Shown here: positions 1-8,551 of the stretch, one piece after another | Layout of the letters: the number at the start of each line of letters is the position of its first letter | Position numbering within the stretch: position 1 is the first letter of the stretch | From: Rhodobacter sp. | GTDB taxonomy: Bacteria; Pseudomonadota; Alphaproteobacteria; Rhodobacterales; Rhodobacteraceae | Length of the DNA stretch: 64,000 nt | NCBI GenBank assembly: GCA_020637515.1 | Contig: JACKKG010000001.1 | Span: forward strand, 2,882,501-2,946,500 | Direction of reading: 5' to 3' | Position numbers and translations under genes: made by a program | The notes under the pieces: model-generated | What the model was told of the DNA's origin: nothing | The model's input: only the letters and a program-made list of their open reading frames with translations | Databases searched by the model: none

Positions 1-1984
1 CCCCGATCACTGGCGTCTTGCCACCGCCATCCGTGTGCTGGCCATGGATGCCGTCGCCGCGGCGAAATCCGGACACTCGGGGATGCCGATGGGCATGGCC
101 GACGTGGCCACCGTGCTGTTCCGCAACCACCTGAAATTCGATGCCAAGGCCCCCCATTGGGCAGACCGCGACCGGTTCATCCTGTCGGCGGGGCACGGCT
201 CGATGCTGATCTATGCGCTGCTGCATCTGACCGGCTACGAGGACGTGACGCTCGATCAGATCCGCAACTTCCGCCAATGGGGCGCGATCACCGCCGGGCA
301 CCCGGAATACGGCCATGTCTCGGGCGTCGAGACCACCACCGGGCCGCTGGGCCAGGGGATCGCCAACGCGGTCGGCTTTGCCATGGCCGAGGCCCACCTG
401 CGCGCCCGCTGGGGCGCCAAGATCCAGAACCACCACACCTATGTCATGGCCGGCGACGGCTGCCTGATGGAGGGCGTCAGCCAGGAGGCGATCGGCATCG
501 CCGGCCGTCACAAGCTGTCCAGGTTGATCGTGCTGTGGGATGACAACGGCATCACCATCGACGGCGCGGTCGCGCTCAGCGACAGCACCGACCAGCGTGC
601 GCGGTTCCGCGCCGCGGGCTGGCGCGTGCTGGAATGCGACGGTCACGACCCCGAGGACATCGACCGCGCCATCACGGCCGCCAAGACCTCGGCCCGCCCC
701 GTGCTGATCGCCTGCAAGACGCATATCGCGCTGGGCTCGTCAGCGCAGGACACGTCAAAAGGCCACGGCGCGCTGACCGACGCCAAGCTGATCGCCGACA
801 CCCGCGCCGTCTATGGCTGGGAGCATGGCCCGTTCGAGATCCCGGCCGACATCAAAGCCGAATGGGAGGCCATCGGCACCCGCAACACGGCCGATCGCGA
901 GGCCTGGGAAGCGCGCTTTGCCGCCCTGCCTGCCGGGCGCCAGGCGGAATTCGTGCGCATCTTCACCCGCGAGATTCCCAAGCGCCTGCCCGCCGCGATC
1001 CGCGCCGTCAAGAAGGCCGCGATCGAGTCCCCCAAGGCGATGGCCTCGCGCGCGGCCTCGGAAATCGTGCTCAAGGCGGTCAACCCGATCGTCACCGACA
1101 CATTCGGCGGCTCGGCCGACCTGACCGGCTCGAACAACACCCGGACCGAGGATCTGGGCGTGTTCGACGTGGACAACCGCAAGGGCCGCTACATGTATTG
1201 GGGCATCCGGGAACACGGCATGGCGGCGGCGATGAACGGCATGGTGCTGCACGGCGGCGTGCGCCCCTATTCCGGCACCTTCATGGCCTTTACCGACTAC
1301 GCCCGCCCCTCGATGCGCCTGAGCGCTCTGATGGGCCTGCCGGTGGTCTATGTGATGACCCACGATTCGATCGGCCTGGGCGAAGACGGCCCCACGCACC
1401 AGCCGGTCGAGCATCTGGCCATCTCGCGCGCCACCCCCAACACGCTGGTGTTCCGCCCCGCCGATCTGGTGGAAACCGCCGAGGCCTGGGAATGCGCCCT
1501 CTATCAGGTCGAGACCCCCTCGGTCCTGTCGCTGAGCCGCCAGAACCTGGCGCCGGTGCGCGACACCCATGTGCCGCGCAACCTGACCGCCCAGGGCGCC
1601 TATGTCCTGGCCGAGGCCGAGGGCAAGCGCCAGGTGATCCTGATCGCCACCGGCTCCGAGGTCGAGATCGCGCTCAAGGCTCGCGATCTGTTGCAAGCCG
1701 AGGGGATCGGCACGCGCGTGGTGTCCATGCCCTGCATGGAGCTTTTCGCCGCCCAGCCCGAGGCCTATCGCCGCCGCGTGCTGCCGGCGGGCCCGGTGCG
1801 GATCGGCATCGAGGCGGGCGTGCGCGCCGGCGGCTGGGACCGCTGGCTGCTGGGCGAACGCGGACGCAAGGCCGATTTCGTCGGCATGACCGGCTTCGGC
1901 GCCTCGGCCCCCTACGAACGCCTGTATCAGGAATTCGGCATCACCGCCGAGGTCGCCGCGACGAAGGCAAAGGCCCTGCTCTGA
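1..1984 (+). CDS. tkt: Transketolase, 5' end cut by window edge
   Basis: Thiamine-diphosphate enzyme that moves two-carbon units between sugar phosphates in the pentose phosphate or Calvin cycle, in the cytoplasm. The frame is open to base 2 and reads PDHWRLATAIRVLAMDAV, typical of the transketolase N-terminus, so only a few residues are missing; the internal GTG at 35 is not the true start. Visible hallmarks are GHSGMPMGMA near the start, the diphosphate-binding GDGCLMEG followed by DDNGITIDG, and the middle-domain signature with THDSIGLGEDGPTHQPVEH. About 660 residues remain, the usual length. A strong hairpin follows the stop. Identity is secure; which pathway it serves cannot be told from here. 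Confidence 0.96.
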   Translation, partial: PDHWRLATAIRVLAMDAVAAAKSGHSGMPMGMADVATVLFRNHLKFDAKAPHWADRDRFILSAGHGSMLIYALLHLTGYEDVTLDQIRNFRQWGAITAGHPEYGHVSGVETTTGPLGQGIANAVGFAMAEAHLRARWGAKIQNHHTYVMAGDGCLMEGVSQEAIGIAGRHKLSRLIVLWDDNGITIDGAVALSDSTDQRARFRAAGWRVLECDGHDPEDIDRAITAAKTSARPVLIACKTHIALGSSAQDTSKGHGALTDAKLIADTRAVYGWEHGPFEIPADIKAEWEAIGTRNTADREAWEARFAALPAGRQAEFVRIFTREIPKRLPAAIRAVKKAAIESPKAMASRAASEIVLKAVNPIVTDTFGGSADLTGSNNTRTEDLGVFDVDNRKGRYMYWGIREHGMAAAMNGMVLHGGVRPYSGTFMAFTDYARPSMRLSALMGLPVVYVMTHDSIGLGEDGPTHQPVEHLAISRATPNTLVFRPADLVETAEAWECALYQVETPSVLSLSRQNLAPVRDTHVPRNLTAQGAYVLAEAEGKRQVILIATGSEVEIALKARDLLQAEGIGTRVVSMPCMELFAAQPEAYRRRVLPAGPVRIGIEAGVRAGGWDRWLLGERGRKADFVGMTGFGASAPYERLYQEFGITAEVAATKAKALL

Positions 1985-2016
1985 GCCTCGGACACCCGGT
2001 GGCACCGGCATGAGAA

Positions 2017-2038
2017 ACGCCGCCCTCAGGGGCGGCGT
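2017..2038 (+). terminator. Terminator-like hairpin after transketolase
   Basis: Nine-base perfect inverted repeat (ACGCCGCCC, four-base loop, GGGCGGCGT) about 33 bases after the transketolase stop, followed by a T-containing but not T-run sequence. The flanking GAAACG and CGTTTC could extend the stem. It probably ends tkt transcription; the opposing minus-strand gene ends 150 bases further on. Confidence 0.6.
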
Positions 2039-2189
2039 CTGTCGTTTCGGGGTGCTGGGATTGCGGGGGAACGGGGATCGGACAGACCGGGTCTTAACGC
2101 ATGGGTCCCGGTCGCGTTCCGGGCGGGACACCGCGCGACTGCGCGCGCGGCGCGAGGCCCCTCGACGGGGCCGAGCGCCGCCCCCACGA

Positions 2190-3080
2190 CTACAGCAGCG
2201 CGCGCTCGTCCAGCGCCTTGGCGATCTCGGCGCGCACCAGCTTGCGCACCTGCAAGGTGATGCGCTCACCCAGTTGTCCGTGCAGTTCCTCGCGCACGAT
2301 CTGCGCGACCAGCGCGCGCAGCGCCGCCTCGTCGATCACCGTCTCCAGGACCGCGTCGGCCTCGCCACCCTCGTCCGGCGCGACGGCCTCGTCGGCCCGC
2401 TCCGCTTCGCCCTCGGACGGTGCGACCGAGGCGACGACAGGGACCACGTCGGGGGTCACGTCATCGGGGGTCCCGTCGGGGGTCACATCGCCACCCGACT
2501 CGGCGTTGCCCGTGTCCGCCAGGGACAGGCCCACCTCGGTGGCGGCGACCGGCGAGGGTCCCTCGGCAGCGTCATCGGGTGTCGCGTCCTGCGGCCCCTC
2601 GCCCCGGTCCCTGGCCGCGTCGGTCTCCGGCGCCATGGCGCCGGTGGCCGGTGCCCCGGGCTGGGCCTTGCGGCTGCGATGGTTGAAGTTGAGCCGCCCA
2701 TACAATTCCGTCACATTCGAGACGCGCGGCGCCTCCTCGACGGCCTCGCCCTCCCAGGCCTCGCCGCTGGCGGAAACCGCGGCCTCGAGTTCGGCGATCG
2801 TGGCCTCGAGCTTGCCGAAATCGGGTTCGGGCAGGGTCAGGTCCCCCTCGGCCCGGAGGCGCCGCGCGTCGCTCCTCGGCGCACCGTTCGGGCTGTCCGC
2901 CGGCGCGGCCGTGGCGGCGGGGATCTCTGATTCCGGGGCGGCGCTATCGGTCGCGACGCGCTGCGCCTCAGTCAGGATCAGCCGCCCGGCCTCGGCCCCG
3001 CGCGTGCCTTCCTGCGCCACCAGGCGCCGGATCGAGGTCAGGACATCCTCGATCTCGCGGTTCGTCATGGCGTCCGACAT
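2190..3080 (-). CDS. PopZ-like (DUF2497-type) polar organising protein
   Basis: 296 residues. The N-terminus reads EIEDVLTSIRRLVAQEG, which matches the layout of the short N-terminal helix of PopZ-like proteins (EEIL-SIRRII). A long acidic, proline- and alanine-rich, probably disordered middle (about residues 40-240) follows, then a helical C-terminus (LRALVAQIVREEL, then a second helix) like the PopZ oligomerisation domain. PopZ forms a polar matrix that anchors chromosome origins in alphaproteobacteria; that role is inferred from architecture only. The start at 3080 is chosen over an upstream in-frame codon because AGGGG lies eight bases ahead. It lies downstream of tolC, 102 bases away. 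Confidence 0.6.
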   Translation of the reverse strand: MSDAMTNREIEDVLTSIRRLVAQEGTRGAEAGRLILTEAQRVATDSAAPESEIPAATAAPADSPNGAPRSDARRLRAEGDLTLPEPDFGKLEATIAELEAAVSASGEAWEGEAVEEAPRVSNVTELYGRLNFNHRSRKAQPGAPATGAMAPETDAARDRGEGPQDATPDDAAEGPSPVAATEVGLSLADTGNAESGGDVTPDGTPDDVTPDVVPVVASVAPSEGEAERADEAVAPDEGGEADAVLETVIDEAALRALVAQIVREELHGQLGERITLQVRKLVRAEIAKALDERALL

Positions 3081-3182
3081 TCCGTTACCCCTGCTCGTTT
3101 TGGCGCACAGGATAGCGCCGCTCGGGCGTCGAAACAACATCCGATCAGGATGAACGATCCGTCAACGGCCGTTGGGCGGATC

Positions 3183-4583
3183 TCAGCGATCCACCTGCGG
3201 GCCGAAACGGCCCATGATGCGGTCCAGGCGGCGGCCCTGCTCGGACGGCGTCTCGCGCGGGGGTTCGCGGCGCAGGGTCGCGGAATAGGCCTCGACATCA
3301 TAGGTCGGGATGCCCAGCCCCAGCGACTGCACCGTCAGTTGCCCGGTCGATTGCAGCAGTGCGTAGGCGGCCGTTTGCAGGCCGGCGGCGGCATAGATGC
3401 GGGCACTGCGCGCATTCAGCAATTCCTGCTCGGCGTTCAGCACATCGAGCGTGGTGCGCGAGCCCAGCTCGGCCTCGGCGCGCACGGCGTCATAGGCCGA
3501 TTGCGTCGCGCGGATCTGCTGATCGCTGGCCAGAATCGTGGCGCGCGCGATCTGCACCTGCGCCCAGTTCGCGGCAACGAGTTGCTGCACGGTCGCGACC
3601 GTCTGGTTCAACGCCGCGCGCTGCGCCTCGGCCCGGGCGACCGCCTGCCGCTCGGAGGAATCGAGCCGCCCGGCGTCGAACAGGTTCACCTGATAGTTCA
3701 GCGACCCCGAGAAACTGGTGGCACCGCGTTCCGGTGTGCCGGAATAGCGGCCAAAGCCGGTCTGCGCCTGGATCGAACCGGTCAGCGTTCCCAGCCGCTG
3801 CGTCTGCACGATCTGCGAGGTCAGGTCGGCCACCGCGACCAGGTGCTGGGCCTGGGTAATCGACGGGTGATTGCGGCGCGCGGTCTCTTGCGCGGCCTCG
3901 AGCGAGGCGGGCAGGCGCGGCAGGCGCGGCGGCGGCGAGATGTTCTCGGGGTAGGCGCCGATGGTCAGGCGATACTGCTCGCGCGCGATCGCCACGTCGC
4001 CCTGCGCCGTGGCCAGGCTCGACCGCGCGGCCGCCAGCCGGGCCTCGGCCTGGGCGACATCGGTGCGCGTCGAATCGCCCAGTTCGAACCGCTCGCGCGC
4101 GGCGCGCAACTGCTCGCTGATGAGCGAGACGTTGTTTTGCTGAAGCTGCAAGGCCTGAAGCTTGCTGTAGAGCCCCAGATAGGATTGCACCGCCCCCATC
4201 AGCACGTTCTGTTCGATCGCCGACAACGCCGCGCGGGTGGCCAGAACGGTCTCGTGCGTGGCGTCCACGGCCAGCCGCCCGCGACCGAAATCCAGCAGCG
4301 GAATCGTCGCCTGCAAACCCAGGCTGAGCTGGTAATCGGGCGACCCGGTGGTGCTGGACAGGGCCGTCGCGGCAAAGTTCACCACCGGATAAAGCGCGGC
4401 GATCGACTGTTGCACGTCTTCGTCGGCGGCGCGCAGCAAGGCGCGGTTCTGATCCAGCAGGTTCGAATTGCGATAGGCCGAGGCCAGCGCGTCGGCCAGC
4501 GTATGCGCGCCCGCCGGCAGGGCCAGGGCCGAAACCACGCCAAGCGCGACGACGGCCGCGCGAATTCGTGTCAGAACGCCCAT
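3183..4583 (-). CDS. tolC: TolC family outer-membrane channel protein
   Basis: 466 residues with a signal peptide (about 1-27, ending LPAGAH) and two outer-membrane-efflux repeats rich in alternating alanine, glutamine and arginine helices, typical of TolC trimers. TolC forms the outer-membrane and periplasmic tunnel used by type I secretion and tripartite drug pumps. Motifs include the N-terminal repeat (LADALASAYRNSNLL), and the conserved ELGSRTTLDVLNAEQELLNA near residue 385. It follows pcm on the same strand with 78 bases between them, an arrangement common in Rhodobacterales. No inner-membrane partner is adjacent, so it probably serves several pumps. Confidence 0.93.
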   Translation of the reverse strand: MGVLTRIRAAVVALGVVSALALPAGAHTLADALASAYRNSNLLDQNRALLRAADEDVQQSIAALYPVVNFAATALSSTTGSPDYQLSLGLQATIPLLDFGRGRLAVDATHETVLATRAALSAIEQNVLMGAVQSYLGLYSKLQALQLQQNNVSLISEQLRAARERFELGDSTRTDVAQAEARLAAARSSLATAQGDVAIAREQYRLTIGAYPENISPPPRLPRLPASLEAAQETARRNHPSITQAQHLVAVADLTSQIVQTQRLGTLTGSIQAQTGFGRYSGTPERGATSFSGSLNYQVNLFDAGRLDSSERQAVARAEAQRAALNQTVATVQQLVAANWAQVQIARATILASDQQIRATQSAYDAVRAEAELGSRTTLDVLNAEQELLNARSARIYAAAGLQTAAYALLQSTGQLTVQSLGLGIPTYDVEAYSATLRREPPRETPSEQGRRLDRIMGRFGPQVDR

Positions 4584-4661
4584 CGCGCCCTCCTTGCCAG
4601 TTGCGGCACTCGCCCCCCCGGGCCAGGCCCCGCGTGCCGCCCAGGCGGGCGGCGCGCCGCG

Positions 4662-5315
4662 TTACAGCGCGAAGACGCGCGCGGCGGTGAAACCGTCCAG
4701 CACCGGCGCTGCGGCGTTGAACACGTCCCGCCAGCGAATCGTTCCGGCGTGCTTGACCCCCAGCCGCATGGTGCCCAGCGCCCCGTCGAGGAACAGCGCG
4801 GCGACGCGCCCGCCCTCCTTGAGCTGCGCTTCCAGCGGTTGCGGGAAGACCTCGATCCCGCCCTGGACGACGATCGCGTCATAGGGGCCGTGCGCCGGGG
4901 CGCCATCCGCCAAGACGCCACGTTCGACGACGACATTGCTGGCGCCGATCGCCTCGAGCGCCGCCTCGGCGTCGTCGGCAAGCGCCGAATCGGATTCGAG
5001 CGCGATCACCGCCTCGGCCATGCGGGCGATCACGGCGCTGGAATAGCCCGTCGCCGACGCCACATCGAGCACCAGTTCGCTGGGCTTGATGTCCAGCGCG
5101 TCCAGCATCTTGGACAGCGTGCGCGGGTCCAGCAGGACGCGCCCGCCGCCCAGGGCGACGTTCTCGCCGACATAGGCGACCTCGGCCAGTGAACCGGGCA
5201 GGAAACGCTCGCGGGGAATGGTCAGCATGGCCTCGATGATCGGCAGCTTGGTCACGTCCGAGGGGCGCACCTGGTTGTCGACCATCATCGTCCGGCGTGC
5301 GGCGAAATCGGGCAT
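4662..5315 (-). CDS. pcm: Protein-L-isoaspartate O-methyltransferase-like protein
   Basis: 217 residues, the size of bacterial PCMT. The family methylates isoaspartyl residues in damaged proteins using S-adenosylmethionine. The N-terminal MMVDNQVRPSDV and RERFLP and the SAM-binding VLDVASATGYSS segment are characteristic of the alphaproteobacterial branch, which diverges from E. coli Pcm and may not all repair isoaspartate. The start at MPDFAARR (5315) is chosen because sequence upstream in the same frame is low-complexity arginine/glycine without protein character. It is the first gene of the pcm-tolC-popZ-like run. Confidence 0.85.
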   Translation of the reverse strand: MPDFAARRTMMVDNQVRPSDVTKLPIIEAMLTIPRERFLPGSLAEVAYVGENVALGGGRVLLDPRTLSKMLDALDIKPSELVLDVASATGYSSAVIARMAEAVIALESDSALADDAEAALEAIGASNVVVERGVLADGAPAHGPYDAIVVQGGIEVFPQPLEAQLKEGGRVAALFLDGALGTMRLGVKHAGTIRWRDVFNAAAPVLDGFTAARVFAL

Positions 5316-5453
5316 CGAATGGCTCCGTCTGGGTCTGTCGGCCCCTCTTGCCACAGGGGCCGGGACCTTGGCAATGCGCTGTGCCCGGGCGCGCGTGCCG
5401 CGCGCGGGCGGTGTGGCTTCCTCGCACGCGGCGGCGGGCGATTCAAGCGGAAT

Positions 5454-5471
5454 GTTCAGTTTCGACTGAAC
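5454..5471 (-). terminator. Small perfect hairpin after the GST gene
   Basis: Seven-base perfect stem GTTCAGT/ACTGAAC closing a four-base TTCG loop (CGAA on the minus strand), 15 bases past the stop of the minus-strand glutathione transferase gene. It is AT-richer than its surroundings and has no clear T-run, so it could be a weak terminator or a 3'-end stabiliser. Confidence 0.45.
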
Positions 5472-5485
5472 GATCAGACACGAGA

Positions 5486-6187
5486 TCAGGATTCGGCCGG
5501 AACCGTCACGCCCCGCTGCACCGCCGGGCGCGCCAGGAACCGCTCGTACCAGGCGGGCACGTTTCGCAGCGCCTGCCAGCCCACAAGATCGGCGGCCTTG
5601 TAATGTGTCATCAGCGTGCGCACCCAGGGGCCGACGGCGATGTCGGCGATCGAATAGTCGCCAACGATCCAGTCTTTCCCTTCGAGCTGACCATCCAGGA
5701 CCTTGAGCAGGCGCTCGGTCTCGGCGCGGTAGCGTTCGACCGGGCGGCGGTCCTCGATCTCCTTGCCGGCGAAGGCGTGGAAATAGCCGAACTGCCCGAA
5801 CATCGGCCCCACGCCCCCCATCTGCCACATCAGCCATTGCAGCGTCTGCAACCGCAGGACCGGGTCCGTTGACAGGAATTTTCCCGTCTTTTCCGCCAGA
5901 TAGACAAGGATCGCGCCGCTTTCGAACAGCGCCAGGGGTTGGCCGCCCGGACCGTCGGGATCCAGGATCGCGGGGATCTTGTTGTTCGGATTGAGGGCCA
6001 GGAATTCCGGCGTGAACTGGTCGTTGTCCGCAAAGCTCAGCCGGTGCCCTTCATAAGGAAGGCCGGTTTCCTCCAGCATGACGCCGACCTTGACGCCATT
6101 GGGCGTGGGGATCGAATACAGTTGCAGCCGGTCGGGGTGTTGCGCGGGCCAGCGGCGGGTGACGGGATGATCGAAAGCGTCGGACAT
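5486..6187 (-). CDS. Glutathione S-transferase (YfcG/YghU-like)
   Basis: 233 residues: an N-terminal thioredoxin-like domain (about 20-100) and an all-helical C-terminal domain. NPNNKIPAILDPDG holds the cis-proline of the glutathione site, and ESGAILVYLAEKTG is the conserved Glu-Ser turn that contacts glutathione. TPNGVKVGVMLEE resembles the Nu-class enzymes YfcG and YghU, which show disulfide-bond oxidoreductase activity more than classic conjugation. It is divergent from mscL and probably transcribed alone. Substrate unknown. Confidence 0.9.
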   Translation of the reverse strand: MSDAFDHPVTRRWPAQHPDRLQLYSIPTPNGVKVGVMLEETGLPYEGHRLSFADNDQFTPEFLALNPNNKIPAILDPDGPGGQPLALFESGAILVYLAEKTGKFLSTDPVLRLQTLQWLMWQMGGVGPMFGQFGYFHAFAGKEIEDRRPVERYRAETERLLKVLDGQLEGKDWIVGDYSIADIAVGPWVRTLMTHYKAADLVGWQALRNVPAWYERFLARPAVQRGVTVPAES

Positions 6188-6349
6188 GTCAGGCTCCGGG
6201 GAATGGGCGCACGAGTTTCACCTTGATTTGAAGGCGCGCGCAGGCATTGTTCGCGATACGGAAAGGTAAACCAGCTTCGCCCGGGGGGTTCAAGGCGCGT
6301 TCCGTCGCGCCTCCGTCAAGGGGGGAAGACAGGGATAAAGGGACAAGGC

Positions 6350-6790
6350 GTGTTCAACGAATTCAAGACCTTCATCGCCCGCGGCAATGTCATGGACATG
6401 GCCGTGGGGATCATCATCGGCGCGGCCTTCACGGCCATCGTCACCTCGCTGGTGGGCGACCTGATCAATCCGATCATCGGGTTGTTTACCGGCGGCATCG
6501 ACTTTACCAACCAGTATGTCGTCCTGGCCGGGGATGTGCCGGCCGACGCCTCGCTGGCCGCCGCGCGCGAGGCCGGGGCCTCGGTCTTTGCCTATGGCGC
6601 TTTCCTGATGGCGGTCATCAACTTCCTGATCGTCGCCTGGGTGGTGTTTCTGATGGTCAAGGCCGTGAACACCCTCAAGGATGCCGCCAAGCGCGAGGAA
6701 GAGGTCGCCCCCGAGGCCCCCGCCGCGCCCGCGGGCCCGACGCAGGAAGATCTGCTGGCAGAAATCCGCGATCTGCTCAAGGCGCGCTGA
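6350..6790 (+). CDS. mscL: Large-conductance mechanosensitive channel MscL
   Basis: 146 residues. MFNEFKTFIARGNVMDMAVGIIIGAAF is the near-invariant N-terminal helix and first membrane span of MscL; a second span lies at about 83-105, followed by the cytoplasmic helix (EEDLLAEIRDLLKAR-like end). The channel opens under membrane tension and releases solutes during hypo-osmotic shock. It starts with GTG at 6350, eight bases after GGGAC; no ATG fits the conserved N-terminus. It is a single-gene unit with a hairpin after its stop. Confidence 0.96.
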   Translation: MFNEFKTFIARGNVMDMAVGIIIGAAFTAIVTSLVGDLINPIIGLFTGGIDFTNQYVVLAGDVPADASLAAAREAGASVFAYGAFLMAVINFLIVAWVVFLMVKAVNTLKDAAKREEEVAPEAPAAPAGPTQEDLLAEIRDLLKAR

Positions 6791-6812
6791 CAGCGCGATG
6801 CAACGCGTGCGG

Positions 6813-6834
6813 CAGGCCCCCGGAACGGGGCCTG
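6813..6834 (+). terminator. Terminator-like hairpin after mscL
   Basis: Eight-base perfect stem CAGGCCCC/GGGGCCTG with a six-base loop, 22 bases after the mscL stop. AACGCG upstream and CGCGTT downstream can lengthen the stem. It lies between convergent genes and may act on both strands. Confidence 0.55.
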
Positions 6835-6872
6835 TTCGCGTTCCGGCCGCCGGCTGACGGCTGGCGCCCGGG

Positions 6873-7259
6873 TCAGGGGATCTCGGGACCCGGGACCCCG
6901 GGTTGCGCGGTGCCGGCGGGGCCAAAGACTTCGTCACCCGCCCGCCACTGGGCCCAGAGACCGGCGATCGTTTCGTCGCCTTGCTGGCGCAGGCCCAGAA
7001 CCTCGATTCCGATCAACGCACTGACCCGCCAGGCATCGCGCGCGGCGCGGCGCGCCTGCTGGCCGGCGCCCAGCATCTCTTCGATCGCACCGGCGGCCAG
7101 CGCAAAGGGCAAGGCCAGCGACAGGGCGGGCAAGCCGGGACGAACCTGCGCCAGCTCGGCCGCCAGGTCCACGGCGATCACGCGCGCCGGCTCGCCGTGA
7201 ACCAGAAGCCGCGTCACCACCGCCTCGGTCAGGTCGTCAATCGCTTGCGCATCCCACAC
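6873..7259 (-). CDS. Uncharacterised small protein at the tail of the Mrp operon
   Basis: 128 residues, not recognised. It is mostly helical by composition, with MWDAQAIDDLTEAVVTRLLVHGEPARVIAVDLAAEL at the start and a proline- and glycine-rich tail. There is no signal peptide, membrane span or obvious catalytic motif. It follows mrpG on the same strand with a 98-base gap, so it may be co-transcribed with the antiporter, but nothing else ties it to that job. The open frame has the third-base GC bias of its neighbours, which supports it being real. Confidence 0.5.
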   Translation of the reverse strand: MWDAQAIDDLTEAVVTRLLVHGEPARVIAVDLAAELAQVRPGLPALSLALPFALAAGAIEEMLGAGQQARRAARDAWRVSALIGIEVLGLRQQGDETIAGLWAQWRAGDEVFGPAGTAQPGVPGPEIP

Positions 7260-7357
7260 CCGAACTCACCCTGTCACAGCGCGCCGCGCACCCCGGGCGC
7301 GGCAGCGGACCCTTCTACACCGATTCGCCCGATGTCGAAACCGTCAGGGCCGCGCGG

Positions 7358-7780
7358 TCAGCGGCTTTCTGCGGTGTCGTCGTCCTCGTCCAGCGATTCG
7401 CGCACGCCGCGCGCCGGGGTCTGGACGGTGTAGCCCGCCCACCCCATGCCATCGCCGGGTTGCGGCAGGGCGGACTGGTCCTCGCGCAGGTGCAGGTGAA
7501 CCTTGGCGATGAACAGCGCGGTGATGGGCGAGCTGAGAAACAGGAACAGCGCGATCAGCAGTTCGTGCAACGAGACCCGCCCCTCGGTCGCATAGACGAA
7601 CAGCATCGAGGCGATCAACACGCCGCCCACCCCCAGCGTCGTCGCCTTGGTCGGGGCGTGCAAGCGCGTCATCGGGTCCGGCAGGCGCACCAGACCATAC
7701 GAGCCGATCAGCCCGAAGACCCCTGCGATGACCAGGAACACGCTGACGGAAATTTCGGCCCAGAGCGGCAAGTCGGTCAT
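7358..7780 (-). CDS. mrpG: Monovalent cation/proton antiporter subunit G
   Basis: 140 residues, last member of a six-gene Mrp (Pha, Mnh) operon. Three membrane spans and the subunit G signature GLVRLPDPMTRLHAPTKATTLG are clear. The C-terminal 40 residues are hydrophilic and acidic (ESLDEDDDTAESR), longer than in many MrpG proteins. The Mrp complex exchanges Na+ or K+ for H+ across the inner membrane. It starts 12 bases after mrpF ends. Confidence 0.92.
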   Translation of the reverse strand: MTDLPLWAEISVSVFLVIAGVFGLIGSYGLVRLPDPMTRLHAPTKATTLGVGGVLIASMLFVYATEGRVSLHELLIALFLFLSSPITALFIAKVHLHLREDQSALPQPGDGMGWAGYTVQTPARGVRESLDEDDDTAESR

Positions 7781-7792
7781 GGCGTTATCCCC

Positions 7793-8062
7793 TCACTCGA
7801 TGATGTCGCCGCGCAACAGGAAGCGGCAATAGCTGACGGTCGAGATGAAACCGACCAACGCAAACAACATCGACACCTCGAAGAAGATCGCCGAACCCAG
7901 CGCAATTCCCAGCAGGATCAGCAGGGCGATCGCGTTGATGGTCATGGTGTCCAGCGCCAGGATCCGGTCGCTGGCCTGCGGCCCCTTGACCACCCGCCAC
8001 AGGTTCAGCAGCAGGCCCAGGGCAAAGCAGCCGATGGCGAAGCTCAAAGCATAGAGGATCAT
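7793..8062 (-). CDS. mrpF: Monovalent cation/proton antiporter subunit F
   Basis: 89 residues with three membrane spans. LLLNLWRVVKGPQASDRILALDTM is the conserved first loop and ASDRILALD is diagnostic for MrpF/PhaF. The ATG at 8062 overlaps the stop of mrpE as ATGA, so translation is probably coupled; this decides the start, because the open frame runs far upstream into mrpE in another frame. Confidence 0.92.
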   Translation of the reverse strand: MILYALSFAIGCFALGLLLNLWRVVKGPQASDRILALDTMTINAIALLILLGIALGSAIFFEVSMLFALVGFISTVSYCRFLLRGDIIE

Positions 8063-8550
8063 TCGAAGATCTCCTTCAGGCGGCGTTCGTAGCGGGCCTT
8101 GATGTCGTCGCGCACGGCATCGGGGTCGGGCGCGTGCAGGCAATGGACCAGGATCGCGTGACCATCCTCGGACAGGTCGCAACTGACGGTGCCCGGCGTC
8201 AGGGTGATGGTGCCGGCCAGCACGGTGATCGCCTCGGCGGCGCGGATTTCCAGCGGCACGCAGACCCAGGCGGGGCGCAGGTCGCGCCGGGGCTTGAACA
8301 GCACGATCAGCGCCACGTCGATGTTGGCCTTGACGATGTCGTAGATCACCACGACCACGTATTGCGCCACCAACAGCGGCCGACCGAGGCGCGGCATGTC
8401 GGGCCAATAGGGCCGCGTGACGGCGGGGATCGCCAACCCGAGAAGGGCCGCGAAGACCAGCGAGTTGATCGCCACCGAGTTCACCAGCAATAGCCAGGTC
8501 GCGGCCAGGGCCAGGGACAGCAGCGGGTGGGGAAAGAGGCGCTTGAGCAT
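8059..8550 (-). CDS. mrpE: Monovalent cation/proton antiporter subunit E
   Basis: 163 residues. The two N-terminal membrane spans (about 8-45) precede the conserved QYVVVVIYDIVKANIDVALIVL segment and TVLAGTITLTPGTVSCDL, typical of MrpE. The start at MLKRLFPHPL (8550) sits one base after the mrpD stop, so the two are closely coupled; the longer open frame upstream overlaps mrpD and is a shadow. Confidence 0.92.
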   Translation of the reverse strand: MLKRLFPHPLLSLALAATWLLLVNSVAINSLVFAALLGLAIPAVTRPYWPDMPRLGRPLLVAQYVVVVIYDIVKANIDVALIVLFKPRRDLRPAWVCVPLEIRAAEAITVLAGTITLTPGTVSCDLSEDGHAILVHCLHAPDPDAVRDDIKARYERRLKEIFE

Positions 8551-8551
8551 C

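Noticed and set aside
755..2269. Long minus-strand open frame opposite transketolase
   Set aside because: It is antisense to a secure gene and its residues are low-complexity Arg/Gly/His as expected from GC-rich shadow frames. Similar long shadows oppose the Mrp, M20, ABC and ATP-grasp genes and were also left out.
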